Assembly: GCA_963576475.1 (NCBI GenBank)
Contig: OY754969.1
Location: 25,378,318 to 25,442,317 of the forward strand
Direction: 5' to 3'
Source: Molanna angustata
Taxonomy: Eukaryota; Arthropoda; Insecta; Trichoptera; Molannidae
DNA: 64,000 bases
Shown: in pieces, positions 1 through 11,196 of the stretch
How positions within the stretch are numbered: the first letter of the stretch is position 1
Layout of the letters: every line of letters starts with the position of its first letter
Position numbers and translations under genes: made by a program
Notes under the pieces: model-generated
Told to the model about the DNA's origin: nothing
Seen by the model: only the letters and a program-made list of their open reading frames with translations
The model's database searches: none

Positions 1-25
1 AACATACGAGATGAAGTTTAGCCAG

Positions 26-660
26 CAGCGTTGCCAATGCCAATTTTCCAAATTCCCCAAAAATCTAGATCAAATATCCCAAATTGGGAAGTACAAAGTC
101 CCGATTCCCCACAAATTCCGCACATAATTATTATCCCAAGAACAATACAAGGTTTCATAAACAAAACAATAATATTTACATTTGAAACACTTAATAATTT
201 ACCGCAGTAGCTCTCCGCATCATCATATCTTTCAAGGACATGTAAAGTAAAATCGAGATTAGCGTGAACTCGCCAATCGTCATTGATTATTGTATTTGCA
301 CAAAGTTTTCAAACACTGGAAATCCTTTCAGCACAGGCATCAGTGATTTAACTTTGATTTCTTGAGTTTTTGAAGGATTCACAATAGATATAATAAATAT
401 TAAAAGTACCTATTTCTAAAATCAAATCTCTTAGCAATGTCCGCCGTTAATTCATTATAAAAATCTTGTCAAATTTTAAAGAAATCCGTAATAGCTGAAA
501 AGTATACATTTTCTTCTTTTTTCAAAATAACAGACGTTTTAATCACTAACCATCAAACTTTCGATGAATAGTAAAATGCTAGAATCCCCACATTTTACCC
601 ACAAAAAGCCAATCGAGTTGAAATCCTTCGCAATTTGAGGAATTCAAATTGGCAACGCTG
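26..660. mobile_element. hAT-like non-autonomous DNA transposon
   Basis: The two ends form an inverted repeat: the left end reads CAGCGTTGCCAATGCC and the right end, reverse-complemented, reads CAGCGTTGCCAATTTG. Similarity continues inward over about 30 bp. The 8 bases outside each end (ttagccag and tttgtcag) agree at 6 of 8 positions, which fits a decayed 8-bp target duplication. CAG-starting ends with 8-bp duplications are the hallmark of the hAT superfamily. At 635 bp, with no transposase-like reading frame, it would be mobilised only in trans. The superfamily call is inference from ends and duplication length. Confidence 0.66.
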
Positions 661-1329
661 TTTGTCAGACATACATAATTTATATTGATTAAAATAAAAA
701 AAAATTAAGTTGAATCGATTTTTTTTTCATACAGATTATTTTTACAATAATATAAATTAAAATCTGTTTCCGTAAAGTACTTTCTGTCGCTATTTGAGTG
801 AATGCTTAAGTATTTGCTTAAGAACGTACATTCAGATATACCTAATAATATGTTCCACTTTGTAGAACCAATAATTAGGTATATCTAACTACAATCTATG
901 TTGATTGCCTTGAGATGACTTTTCTCGGGCATAAAAAGTGCGGTGTCATTCAAGCACTTTTCTTTATTAGAAAAATATTAAAATCATTTTCTATAGAAGA
1001 TACGAAAATGCTCTTGAATGCGTTACCTATGTATTGATAGTTTTAACTTTTGTATGACATCGACTGATTTCTTGGCTAAGAAAAATCAGGGTATAGATCC
1101 ACAGAATGGAGCTGTTCCGGTAAGCTAAAGACAGAGATGCGTATGCCAAAGAAGTAGCATAAAATAACATCTTCTGTAAGCCATACAAAAATGTATAATG
1201 CAAACAACTTTGTTGGCAATTCCAGATATAATTTATGTTAGAACAAATGTCAAACGGAATACCTGACTCAGAACCGTATAAAGTGTCGATTGCTAATTTG
1301 ACAAGGGTATGTATCTTTTTCAAGAGTAA
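661..1329. other. AT-rich spacer, no gene seen
   Basis: I see no coding signal. A small inverted repeat (ATACCTAAT ... ATTAGGTAT, about 838-885) could form a hairpin but has no recognised identity. Confidence 0.5.
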
Positions 1330-2238
1330 AGTGCGCTTCAGACGGACGGGTTTTTCAACGCGGTGGGAAAAAAAATGAAACGTGTTGCATTTTTCAACTC
1401 GTTGTTCGTTTTTCGAATAGATTTTTATTATAATAATACTAGATGTCGTAGTTAGCAAATTTTGTATGAATCGATGTGAAGCATTTTTCCACGGTATTTT
1501 TGACGTTTTGGTTCGCAGATCACATCGTTTTCTATAGAGAATAACGACTAATGTGAATTGTTTTTCGGATTTATTTGTCGAAAAAGAAACTCTTCTTATA
1601 AAGATTTAGAGAACAGTTATCTAGGATGTGTTCAAATGTAAGTAAAACTGCAATATGTTGCCAACCAAAACGTCAAACGCGTGATATTCCATGATTCACT
1701 TTTGAGTACTAAAAAACAAAACAAAATCTGTATGTATTCGTTGCCGACGAGTCAACATGGCTGCCGTTTGTGTTGTAATGTTTGTTTATGTTGACATTCG
1801 CGGTTTTTTAGTTTATTTTGCATCTTTGTATCAGAGAGCCATGTTCTAAAACAACAACAAAAAAGCGAGGATCTAAATAAAATCAAATCATGTTCAATTC
1901 AAACCAAGGATAAGATAAATCCAGAGTTGTAAAAATGCAAAGTCAAACGAAGAAATGTAAAATACTGTTAAACGAAACGTGGAACCGGCCAATGAAGCAT
2001 CGAAAAAAATTGACAGCTTAATGCCACAGACAATATTAAAACTTTGCCTATCGTCACAAATATAATATTTCACATAAATGGTATATTACATTTTTTGTAA
2101 TAGCAATAGTAGAGGTTGCAAATATAGTAGAAAATAATACTCGTGTAAAGCGATGTTTGGAGTAACCTGTATTTTGGATGCTGTTTTAAGCGTTGAAAAC
2201 CGGACCGCGTTGAAATCCTCGTCCGTCTAAAGTACGCT
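1330..2238. mobile_element. PIF/Harbinger-like non-autonomous element
   Basis: The terminal inverted repeats span about 36 bp with roughly 30 matches. The left end starts AGTGCGCTTCAGACGGACG and the right end, reversed, AGCGTACTTTAGACGGACG; both continue to TTTCAACGCGG. The trinucleotide TAA lies immediately outside both ends (1327-1329 and 2239-2241). A 3-bp TWA duplication is characteristic of PIF/Harbinger. The 909-bp interior has no transposase-like frame. It contains a second inverted pair around TTTGACGTTTTGGTT (about 1499-1515 and 1661-1681), suggesting nested hairpin structure. Open frames inside it run through the inverted repeats and are not credible genes. Confidence 0.68.
1418..1476 (+). 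repeat. Fragment of small MITE, second copy at 48032
   Basis: This segment runs from ATAGATTTTTATTATAA through CTAGATGTCGTAGTTAGC to TGTATGAATCG. It matches 48034-48090 almost base for base. The 48-kb copy has clear inverted ends, so this is a partial copy lying inside the Harbinger-like element. The right half is absent or diverged. Confidence 0.55.
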
Positions 2239-3289
2239 TAAGAGAGATGCTTTAGACAATTACATAAAATAATGGCACATACCAAATAAGTAGGTAGGTA
2301 TCTAAATAAACAACCAGTAAGATCCAACATGAGATATTACAGTACGAACGTTTTATGGAAATTTCTAACCATTGAGCAGTTTTTCTTTTCAAACACTTCC
2401 ATTGAAATGGGTAAAGTATCATCTGTGAATATTTTTTTCGCGTGTATGTTCAGCACTTGTCATATTTTAAATTATATCTCAACGTACCTATCCTTCCTTC
2501 CTCTTGAAATGGGGAGGATAAGATAAACAAATTCAAGTGTGAAATATGGCCACTAAAACATCATAGAAAAGAAAGAGAATGGTGTAGTTTGATACAAGTA
2601 GGTACCATCAGTATCAGCTTTGATATAAGGAGGTACCATACTAACATAATCTTACTGTAGATAAGGAACGACTTTATGTGAGCTTGTCTATTACCAATTT
2701 ATGTGAATAAATTTAACTGACATGAATGCTATCAGTCTATATCACCTGTACTTGCTGGAATAAAGATTTTGAGTTGAAATGACAAGTTGTCTCATAAATA
2801 ACGAAATAACACCACATTATTTAAAGTTTTTATATGTTCATGTCTCTGTCACAATTTTTTAGTGAACGTTTTATTTATGATGAAATATTTCAGTAAAATG
2901 TAAGAATATATAAAAGGAGAGAGAACACCAGGAAATCGAATGAACGGTGCACTTCGAACCGTAATTACTGGTTGATTTCAAACCCTATTCGCTTTTCATA
3001 ATGCAATAGTTATTCTGACTTTGATGTATGCTAGTGAAAGATGGTAATAATTGTCATCATCAAAAAATGAGCTAGGCAATGTTGAGTATATATCACACAC
3101 ACATAATTACACATTAATCCTTTTCTACTCTCTTTCCTATTGTCTTGACCTGAAAATGAACAATATTCACCGCCCTAAACGCATAGAAGAAGATGTGACA
3201 TAATTATTTCTACCGGCGTTTAAAAATATTATTGCATACATTTGTTGAAAATAAATTCATCAACATCATTTTGACACACCCCTTCTTCT
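2239..3289. other. AT-rich spacer, no gene seen
   Basis: Only short frames in AT-rich sequence occur here, and no repeat-family match to the rest of the window was noticed. Confidence 0.5.
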
Positions 3290-3797
3290 TCTTCTTCTTT
3301 GCCTTAGTCCCGTGTTAGTCGGGGTCGGCCCTCCTGGTACGCAATCTCCAGGACACTCTGTCCTGGGTCGTCAAGGTATCGATGTGGTCCCCCTGAAGTT
3401 CTTTTTGAATGCTAGACCACCAAGTTGCCGGCGGACGACCTCTTCCCCGCTGAATAGTTGGTATGTCTAGTGTCTTTCTCACGATGTGATTCTCATCACG
3501 ACGCATAACATGGCCATACCAACGCAGCCTTGTTTCTTTTAGTTTGTCCACTATCGGTGCCACTTTGAAACTTCCTCGAATATAGGTGTTCCTGATTTTA
3601 TCAACTCTTGTAACACCGCCTGCCCACCTGAGCATTTTTATTTCGGCGGTGTGGAGTTTTTGTTCGTGGCATTTCTTGGCGGTCCAGCACTCAGCTCCAT
3701 ACAACATCGCCGGTCTGACAGCTGTCTTATATACCTTTCCCTTTGTTCTTACTGGCATTTTCTTATCGCAGAGTACCCCAGTGACACCACACCGCAC
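3290..3797 (-). pseudogene. Non-LTR retrotransposon RT C-terminal fragment
   Basis: A 160-residue minus-strand frame (3315-3797) matches the region after the polymerase core of RTE-like non-LTR reverse transcriptases. It carries VYKTAVRPAMLYGAECW near residues 22-38, then LRWAGGVTRVDKIRN, RLRWYGHVMRRDENHIV and the basic GRGRPPATWW motif, and ends RRADPD before a stop. The catalytic YADD and the N-terminal endonuclease are missing, so this is a 5'-truncated copy. The minus strand continues into a short AAG-type tract (about 3280-3300) that may be the 3' tail. The full enzyme nicks chromosomal DNA and reverse-transcribes its own RNA at the nick; this fragment cannot. Family membership is clear, exact clade is inference. 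Confidence 0.85.
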
Positions 3798-6700
3798 CGC
3801 TATATATAAATTTCTTGATTCATATATTTTTCGAATTAAACCCGGTTTAATTTAAACGCATAATAATATAACTTGAGACTATGTGAAGTGCACACCATAA
3901 AAATCCCCGCAGAGAATATAGTGAATATAATGCTGTCTGAACCAGTTTACAAATAATATCGTTCTTTACACATAAACTTTCCACCATGAAAATTTGAATA
4001 TATTTGAAAATAATCACGAATAGGTATCTCACAAAGTTGCGTTATCGAACATAACATATTGGGATAACCACAAATATGCAGCCATAAAAGTTAAGAAAGA
4101 TATACAAACTCGGACATGCATTAAACTATGAATGCATAAATCTAAATGAGACTAGAATTCGACATCAAAATGGAGACCGGTATTTTTATTTTTTTCGACC
4201 TAATTCTGTATTGAGGATCTATGATATGTATGTGTTACAGTTTATTGTCCAAGGTTTTTACTCCACAAAAAAATGTAGGCCAGATGTTACATTTTACGAG
4301 TTGTCGTCTTTGTTCAATAGCATTCCCGGATGCTCTCCAAGACCATGATAATAATATTACGAAAAACGATAAATCATCTCTATTCGCGTTTCCTTCTGAG
4401 ATTTAATACAATAAACTTCGCCGAATATGTTTGCTGTGTAAAATATTTATTACAAACAAAAAATAAATTTTCAGCGGCTCATGAAAATTCACTCAACAAA
4501 AAAATATAAAGAATTATTCAACATTAATTCGTAAATCCTGTTTCGTTTACACGTTCAACAAACGAAACACATTCGTATGTGTGATAAAACCAAATAAATA
4601 ATTAAAACAATCCTGTTTTCAAACCATTGTGTTTTATTGTGAATACGAAAATATGAACATATTCTGTAATATATTCTGTTAGGTATAATATGAGCTTTAA
4701 ACAATTGTTATTCAAACGGTATTCATCAGTTTTAACAATTATTACTTGGAATAATGAATTTTATAAATAGGGCTGCTATACGTTCTGTAAAAACAGGACT
4801 TTCATATTTGACCATCTTGTCCCGTATGTCCTGTATACTCACGTTTGTCGACAAAATGCGAATAAAAACTTCGGCATCATTAAGATGTGATAATAATTAT
4901 CTATGGGTAAGTATTGGGAAGATATTGAAGACAAAGAATGTCCTGCACACGTTCTGCATTCATTATTATACTCTGTCAACAGCCGGCTGATGTTTTTTTT
5001 TTAATGTTATTTGATACAACGGCTTACCGTAAATCCACAATACCATAAGAACATTTCATAATTTATAACGCCAACAACTGTATCCATCATATGACAATAA
5101 AAGTAGATACTTAGGAACTAGTTTAGTTTTTCTTTAGTATTTAAATTTTAAAAAAAATCTAAAAATGAGGCATGTGAGTAGTCAGGATGTACGGGGGAAG
5201 GGAATAATTTAGCCGTCAAATAAAGTTTTAATACCAATTTTTTTTTGTAGTCGTAAGTCAGTAAGTAGTCCACGCGTGTATGTGTGAGGGTGTGTTTGTG
5301 TGTGTAAGTGTGTACGTCATGTCTTGCTCTAACCGCGAAATCAAAAAGGTAGGTATACCTACATTTCTAAAGGAAGAAAACAAACTGAAAAAATATTTAA
5401 TATTACTAATTGACTTACAAAAAAAAATATATTAGCATTAACCCTTTTTACATCAAGCAATTTTTCACAGTAGGTACACTAATACGTAAACTTGGACTTC
5501 TATCTCACTTCAACCTACCACTAAACCTTATAAAAATTAACTTGCACTATGACAAATTAAAAATTATAAACTAATTTACATAACGCTACTCTGGGACAGG
5601 CATAGCCTAGTAGAGTAGCCTAATCCATAAATTAAAATAAATATATATACACTGATGACATAAACTTTTAACGATTATCATAATTATAATGTTATACATT
5701 TTATTTACTACTGTATCAACTTATATTGTACCTAAATCAGATAATGTTATACTTGTAAAAAAGGATTTATAAGTAAATATATAAATAAACATACCATATA
5801 CCCGACTTGGTAAACAAATTGTGTGCGCGTAACCTTCAAAAGTCGATACTCTAACCAGTTTTTTTTTAAATCTGCTTTGACTAGTAGCAAAAGGGTCAAG
5901 ATCTCCACAGTTCCTATTATAACTTCTGCATTCTCTGTTGATATATTAATTTTGATGATAGTTTTTACTGACAATGTCAAAACGATTGCGGTTAAAGTAT
6001 TCAAATAATATGACACATGAAAAACTGAAGGAGATTGTGAATATAATAATATTAACAAAATGCCTGGTTTGTTTTATTACATATCTATACAATGTGTTTT
6101 AAACGTCCCGTATTTGATCCCTGGAAGTTATTGTAACCCCAATTGTAGGTATATCTACTGCTGATATTAAATTATAATTTAAAGGTTGGTCTGTAGGCAC
6201 AATGGTGTTCAGTAACATAACAGATATGTTAGTATGAAACATAATAGATAACACTCCAACCTAATCTTCTCATTACTTGGTATATTGTTTTATCATTTCG
6301 CCGCATAATCCAAAATGGTTTATAAGTATGAACTCCACTTCTCGTATGTTAAATTTTCGACATTCAGTATATATTATATAGCTAAGGGAATTAATACGAG
6401 TGTGTTTACTGTTTATTAATTAACAGATAATCTTATGTTATATATTTGACTAGAGAGGATTAGTAGGTTAACTTGAATTAAATTTTATTTTATTTCTTTA
6501 AATAAACAAGTCTACTATTTCGCGAATCTAGTCATTTTGTATAATGGTCCCACAACAAATGGATAATAATATGAGCCCTGAGTAGTGGTGGCTTTCGGAG
6601 ATAAAAGCCTTGAAAAGTGTTGAAAATTGCTATCTTGATACGTTAGTTACAGAAAAAAGCATAACAATATAAGCGACATTTTTTTACTGAAAGTTTTTCT

Positions 6701-7574
6701 TATTTCCATACTATCTTTATCTTGTGTTTCAAATTCTTGAATCTAATATTTTCAGGTTGATTTTAACGATGAATCCAATTTTTTTTATTAAAAATCTTGT
6801 AATTATCATTTTTATATACATTTTTTCGTATCTAAAAGTTGTTTTATGAGCCTACAATGAGGAATGTTTTAAAATAAATAATATATTTGGATCTTTCAGG
6901 AACAAAAGTCTCAAAATACTTATTATTAGACCGAATAAATAAACAAGCAACCATTTTTTTTTTAAATACAATACTAAATAATACCTAAAATTTGATGATC
7001 ACCAAAATAGAATGAATTATGAAGATTAAAATTATGAATTGTTCTTAATGTACTCAGCAACTTTAAAAGTCCCAATTTAAAAGTTTGAAAATAAGATTTG
7101 ACTTCTGGAGTATCAAAATGAATCTTGCTTTAATTCAAAACTTTAATTAATGCGTGTCCCCGTCCAATTAACAGCTCCTCGAGAAAAGCAATTACATTCC
7201 TAAGGTGATGGAATAAAATTACTCCAAATTTCAATTCCTTACAAAAATATCCTCCAAGAGGAGGAGCTTATCTCTTTCTTTCCTTTTTACATTTTTTTCC
7301 TTTGGACTAGAAAATTCAATTTAGTTGTCGGATGTCAGATCTATTAAAATTGGTAAGGATATCTTGGCTTTTCAACTTAATTGAAGCTTTTAACGTAGAA
7401 AGTTTTTTAAAAAAGTAATTTTCTGTTTTACCCAGTCTCGGGAATTCATAGTATCAAGAAGAAGGTCTTGTTTTCTAAAGCAATTTATATGCGATATGAC
7501 TTCGACTTATTTCTGTCGTTCCTCAACCTGTTCGCTTCCTTTACAGAGCACGCAGTGATCATGATAACAAAGCC
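3798..7574. other. AT-rich stretch, no gene recognised
   Basis: Nearly 4 kb with only short, compositionally random frames. A GT-rich patch (about 5275-5320) and a small hairpin (GCTACTCT ... AGAGTAGC, about 5584-5618) are the only structures noticed. Oppositely oriented frames at 5747-6058 overlap and show no recognisable family. Confidence 0.45.
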
Positions 7575-7724
7575 AGAAGAATATTTCAGGAGAACCACAT
7601 AAACAGGATGGAGCGGTCCCGAACCCTATATATTGCGGCCAAGAATATACCACCAGGACGTTGCTTTCCCGGAAGTCCATCAAAGAGATGGAGGGACAGC
7701 TGGGCGACGGCTTTTCAGGAGTAA
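7575..7724 (+). pseudogene. RTE-like RT extreme C-terminal fragment
   Basis: One uninterrupted frame of 49 codons plus stop. It starts RRIFQENHINRMERSRT, passes through a PPGR motif and ends with GSPSKRWRDSW then FQE and TAA. The PPGR-x-SKRWRDSW block followed by a Q-E-stop ending also occurs in the fragment ending at 43601, so both belong to one RTE-like family. Only the tail after the polymerase domain is left, as expected of strong 5' truncation. The minus-strand frame over the same DNA is a shadow. Confidence 0.78.
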
Positions 7725-7730
7725 CTTTCA

Positions 7731-7770
7731 AAAGTGTTTCCAGCCCAGAAAAGTAATATTTGTATAGGTA
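7731..7770 (-). mobile_element. SINE3 fragment, distal part (split by pogo-like element)
   Basis: The sequence CCAGCCCAGAAAAGTAATATT matches the body of the better preserved SINE3 copy at 38176-38360. The matching remainder, including the tRNA-like head, resumes at 9457, on the far side of the 1.7-kb DNA transposon. Confidence 0.55.
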
Positions 7771-8250
7771 GGGGCAAGTGGTGTACCTATGAACGGGTGT
7801 ACCTTCGAACAATTGCTATATCTAAAAAAACCCTGTGAATAATAACATGAAAATCCTCATTATTGATAGTTTTTATCATACTGCTAACACTGCTGTGTTC
7901 TCTAGTGTCAATGATCAACTAAGTGTGTTTTGTGATTTAAAAAAGTTTTTCATCATTAAAAGTAAGTTTTTTCAAAATTTTCCATAGTTTTTTTTTGATA
8001 TTTTTTTTATAATTTCAACTATTGTTTTATTTCACACAATTATGTGTACAATCATCTACTTTTTACCGAAAACACCAATTTGAATAACATAACCTAAATA
8101 TTTGTTATTAAATTTTAAATGAAAAATCTCTATGTGTGTACCTTTGAACACATCAATAAGTGTACCTTTGAACGCTGTTCGAAGGCACACTCAGATCTTT
8201 TTATAAGTAAAACAATATTTTAATATTTTGATATCTTTTATATTTTAGTG

Positions 8251-8367
8251 TCTAGAAGCAAATCAGGTGTTAAAAGATCTCCCGCATCGACAGAATTCTT
8301 AGACAGAGTTGTAGAAGAATGTCGAAAAGGGTTGTCTGTCAAAAAAGCTGCAGAAAAATGTGATTTA
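8251..8367 (+). pseudogene. Pogo-like transposase N-terminal helix-turn-helix remnant
   Basis: The frame beginning SRSKSGVKRSP continues FLDRVVEECRKGLSVKKAA and EKCDL, hits a TAA (8368-8370), then reads on in phase as PTTIFKYCKR. This resembles the psq/CENP-B type helix-turn-helix of pogo-like transposases, where a basic KG-S-x-KKAA block precedes a recognition helix. The stop falls within the recognition helix, so the copy is dead. The base before the frame is preceded by TATTTTAG, a plausible intron acceptor, and AAAAGTAAGT near 7960 is a plausible donor, so the original gene may have had a short first exon. The long DDE catalytic core expected downstream is missing. Confidence 0.55.
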
Positions 8368-8716
8368 TAACCAACCACAATTTTCAAGTACTGCAAGAGA
8401 ACATCATTTGTCATGAAGCTAATGAGTCACAAAGCAATGTTTTAAATCAACCACCTAATGACACAAACGGATTGTCAATTCCATCAACCAGTAAAGGCCC
8501 TTAATTATTTTCTCCTTAAATCATTTGTCCATTCCATAAGGCCTCACCAAGAAATGGAAATACAGAATACTAACTGATACACCAGAAAAAACGCTCTATT
8601 AGATAAAGCGTCAAAATAAATAAGACGATCACCAGTTACCTGATTAAAGTTCGATATTATTCTAGAATAAAAAAAAAATTCAAAAAAACAAGATTAGAAG
8701 AATGAATGACATCACA

Positions 8717-8908
8717 TTCATTAAATGTGGAGCCTGAGAATGCGTAAAAACCAGATCTCTACACCGTAAAACATGTAATTTATATTTTCATAAGACTTGT
8801 ATTCCTAAATGTTATGAAAGAAATATTTTAGATGAACAAGACAATGATTTATTTATCTACCACAAATGCTTTGTAATATCAAACGAAGATAGTGACTGTA
8901 GGTTCTGA
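8717..8908 (+). pseudogene. Cys/His-rich C-terminal remnant of the same transposase
   Basis: A 63-codon frame with one internal TGA ends at TGA 8906-8908. It shows FIKCGA then EC, HRKTC, FHKTCIPKCYE and YHKCF, a spacing of Cys and His that suggests a zinc-binding tail. Some pogo-like transposases carry such a PHD-like tail after the DDE domain, which fits its position near the right end of the element. It could instead be chance, but the Cys pairs and the shared strand with 8251-8367 favour a real remnant. Confidence 0.4.
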
Positions 8909-9456
8909 CTTGAAGTATATAAATTACTTAAAATTGCTTCACTCTTTTACCAAATATTTTTTAAAAAACTCTTGTTACTACTCTTAGTAAAACTTGTAAT
9001 TTATTTTTTATATGTCGACCAAAATTTAAGCCTTTTAGATTCTATAGGTACCTAACGTACACAATATTATTGGGCAAAACTATTTGTATTTTAAATAAAG
9101 TTTAAGATATTTACATTGTCTTTTTTATTCCGTGAATTGATTTCATCATAAATACTATCAATTGACAACATTTCAAATCGATCCGATTCTTATTTAATAC
9201 TGTTCGAAGGTACACACCGTACTGTTCAGAGGTACACACTAGTAGTGTACCTCTGAACAAAAATGAATGTTTTAACATTTTTCTATTTTTTATTTAAAAT
9301 AATTGCAATGAAGTAAAATTATGTATATTAATTAAAAGTAGAAATGTTATTTTATAAAATAAATTATTTATTTTACGCGCCCTGTAAGCCGAAACTGTGA
9401 AATCTACGTTTAAAGATAAAAAAATGTAAATTGTTCGAAGGTACACTACTTGCCCC

Positions 9457-9566
9457 TAATATTTAATTTAAATCCACTTCTGCTCTGCTCAGTATCGAAT
9501 ACAGGACGCCCACACAGAAGTCACCTTGCTTACCAACCAACTGTGCCACGGCAGTCGGCGGTCGGC
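9457..9566 (-). mobile_element. SINE3 fragment, tRNA-like head (split copy)
   Basis: Read on the minus strand this gives GCCGTGGCACAGTTGGT (an A-box-like block) and later TGTATTCGATACTGAGC at the B-box position. It aligns with the head of the SINE3 copy at 38176-38360. Together with 7731-7770 it is one SINE interrupted by the pogo-like element. A GGCGGTC triplication follows at about 9555-9570. Confidence 0.6.
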
Positions 9567-9787
9567 GGTCGACATAGAGATGCGGTTATCATTATAGACG
9601 TCTGTAAGTGTCTCTCTAACCATGGATGAAATAAAACAGTTGATACCTACAAGAAACAAGTAGGTAGTATTCTTTGTAAAATGCCGCTAGCTGACTGTCA
9701 TTACGTATTATGGAGATAAATAAGGAAAATAAAGAAATAAAGTTTTTTTCTCAAAAGAACGAATATTTCCTTGTAACAAGTAGGTAC

Positions 9788-10160
9788 TTGGTGACACAAA
9801 AGGCAATTGAGAGAAGAATTTTAAACATCTCTATAAGAGATGTTCAACATTCTACAGAGAAAAAACAATCGGTGGGTAAGACGGCAGACCAAAGTAACCG
9901 AAGTCGCCGAGAGAGTCGCCACTCAGGAATGGAACTGGGCAGGACACATTGCCAGATATATAAATGGTAGGTGGACCCAGAGAGTCTTGGAGTGGCGTCC
10001 GAGACAGGGAAAAAGAAGCATGGGACGTCCTCAGACACGGTGGTCGGACTGCATCACAGCAGTAGCAGGTAACTATTGGAAGCGGTGTGCCCAAGAATGG
10101 GAGGAGTGGAAGAAGAAGGGGGAGGCCTATGTTCAACTCTGGATGCAAACAGACTGATTA
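9788..10160 (+). pseudogene. Non-LTR RT C-terminal fragment with one frameshift
   Basis: The first part reads VTQKAIERRILNISIRDVQ in one frame. After a shift near 9880 the sequence continues TKVTEVAERVATQEWNWAGH, GRWTQRVLEWRPRQ, GRPQTRWSD and AGNYWKRCAQEWEEWKK to a stop at about 10157. This is the standard tail of RTE-like reverse transcriptases, with the WNWAGHIAR and GRP-x-TRW blocks in order. Polymerase and endonuclease domains are missing. A short A-rich run follows the stop directly, consistent with the 3' end of a retroposed copy. The clade differs from the 7575 and 43299 fragments, which end differently. Confidence 0.85.
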
Positions 10161-10197
10161 AGAAGAAAAAAAGTAGGTACATAATACTATTAATCAT

Positions 10198-10453
10198 TAA
10201 TGCTTGTTCTGTAGGCGAGATTCAAACTGACGAACATCTCCTCATCTGGCGAGATATGCCAGTAAATGTGACGCAGAGGATCTGAAGATGGTTAATGACA
10301 ATGCCGTTGCAGTTGTGCTGTATTCTGGAGTGGTAAGTATGTGAACGAAACTCGTAAAGTAAGTAAGTATGTCAACGAAATCCGTAATGGCAGGATTCAA
10401 ATTCGCGGCCACTGGATTACTAACCATGGCGCTATCCGCTCTACCACCACCCA
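10198..10453 (-). mobile_element. SINE1 copy, interrupted and truncated
   Basis: The minus strand carries the SINE1 tRNA-like head (complement of 10371-10453, including the complement of GGATTCAAATTCGCGGCC and GGATTACTAACC). The following body motif is at 10198-10222. About 150 bp of unrelated sequence lies between the two parts, so the copy was interrupted. The A-rich tail is missing. No function is implied. Confidence 0.6.
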
Positions 10454-11052
10454 CTTAAAACAGACGTCGGAGCAGTTGGTCATTTTTAAGGAGATAAATC
10501 GTGGTTCATCTATTTTCCATTCTCTAGAGTAAAGTTCAAATAATGTGTGCAGATTATCGCCAAATAAAGTAAAATGGCACGTCATTCTGATATATTACAC
10601 GTATTAGAGTATCTGACCTTACGACGGTGGCGTGTCGTATAAAAGCACACCACGTGGGAATACAAGAGTAAAAATAAGGTTGTATTTTATACCGCATACG
10701 GGCTCTATCAGCCGCATTGCAGGGAAGAGAAAGTCCATCTACCACTGGTAGGTACATAACTACATACAACTTCTGACTCTCTATCTCTGACTCACTTTAT
10801 ATTTTAAACCTAATTAAGAATAATAGTGGCACACTTGGATGTAGACAAATTGTATGAATAATAATATTTTTCACGTACATAGTTTCTCGTACGACGAGAA
10901 ATATACCGACCGACATAAATCTGAAATTAAAAATACCTACGTCAGAATAAGCTTTAAAACGAGTTCGTTGTGGCCAACCTACAAACAAGTCACACCATTA
11001 AGTATTCAAATTTTGTATTTTTTTATTTTGTATAGTAAACATACTAATAATA
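10454..11052. other. Spacer, no gene recognised
   Basis: Contains GTATAAAAGCACACC near 10637, which looks like a TATA element but has no recognisable gene beside it, and otherwise AT-rich sequence. Confidence 0.4.
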
Positions 11053-11196
11053 ATTATTCTGACGATGTGCCTTGCACGAAAACCTTCGATAATCAAATAA
11101 ATTTCAATAGAACTATTACACAAGTATTTTTTTTATATTTGTAGTATGTCTACGTACAATGGGATTCTATCAAGAATTGTCGATCGACAAACTAAA
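11053..11196 (+). repeat. RTE-like 3' UTR fragment
   Basis: TTATTCTGACGATGTGCCTT, AATCAAATAAATTTCAAT and AATTGTCGATCGACAAACTA occur in the same order at 43663-43838. There they directly follow an RTE-like RT tail. This copy lacks the coding part, so it is probably a severely 5'-truncated insertion of the same family. Confidence 0.6.

Larger units (their letters stand above)
7771..9456 (+). mobile_element. Pogo-like DNA transposon, internally decayed
   Basis: The ends are inverted repeats: the left starts GGGGCAAGTGGTGTACC and the right, reversed, GGGGCAAGTAGTGTACC. The dinucleotide TA lies just outside each end (7769-7770 and 9457-9458), and the interrupted SINE continues on both sides, so the boundaries are well fixed. 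Inside are at least eight copies of GTGTACCTNNGAAC or its complement, near both ends in both orientations (about 7780, 7796, 8136, 8160, 9203, 9223, 9246, 9433); these look like transposase-binding sites. Two remnants of a transposase gene lie between (8251-8367 and 8717-8908). TA duplication plus a psq-type DNA-binding segment points to the pogo branch of Tc1/mariner; that assignment is inference. Confidence 0.83.

Noticed and set aside
1027..1458. 143-codon minus-strand frame
   Set aside because: It crosses the end of the Harbinger-like element and a MITE fragment, with random composition and no domain.
10637..10651. TATA-like promoter GTATAAAAGCACACC
   Set aside because: No gene, repeat family or leader found next to it.
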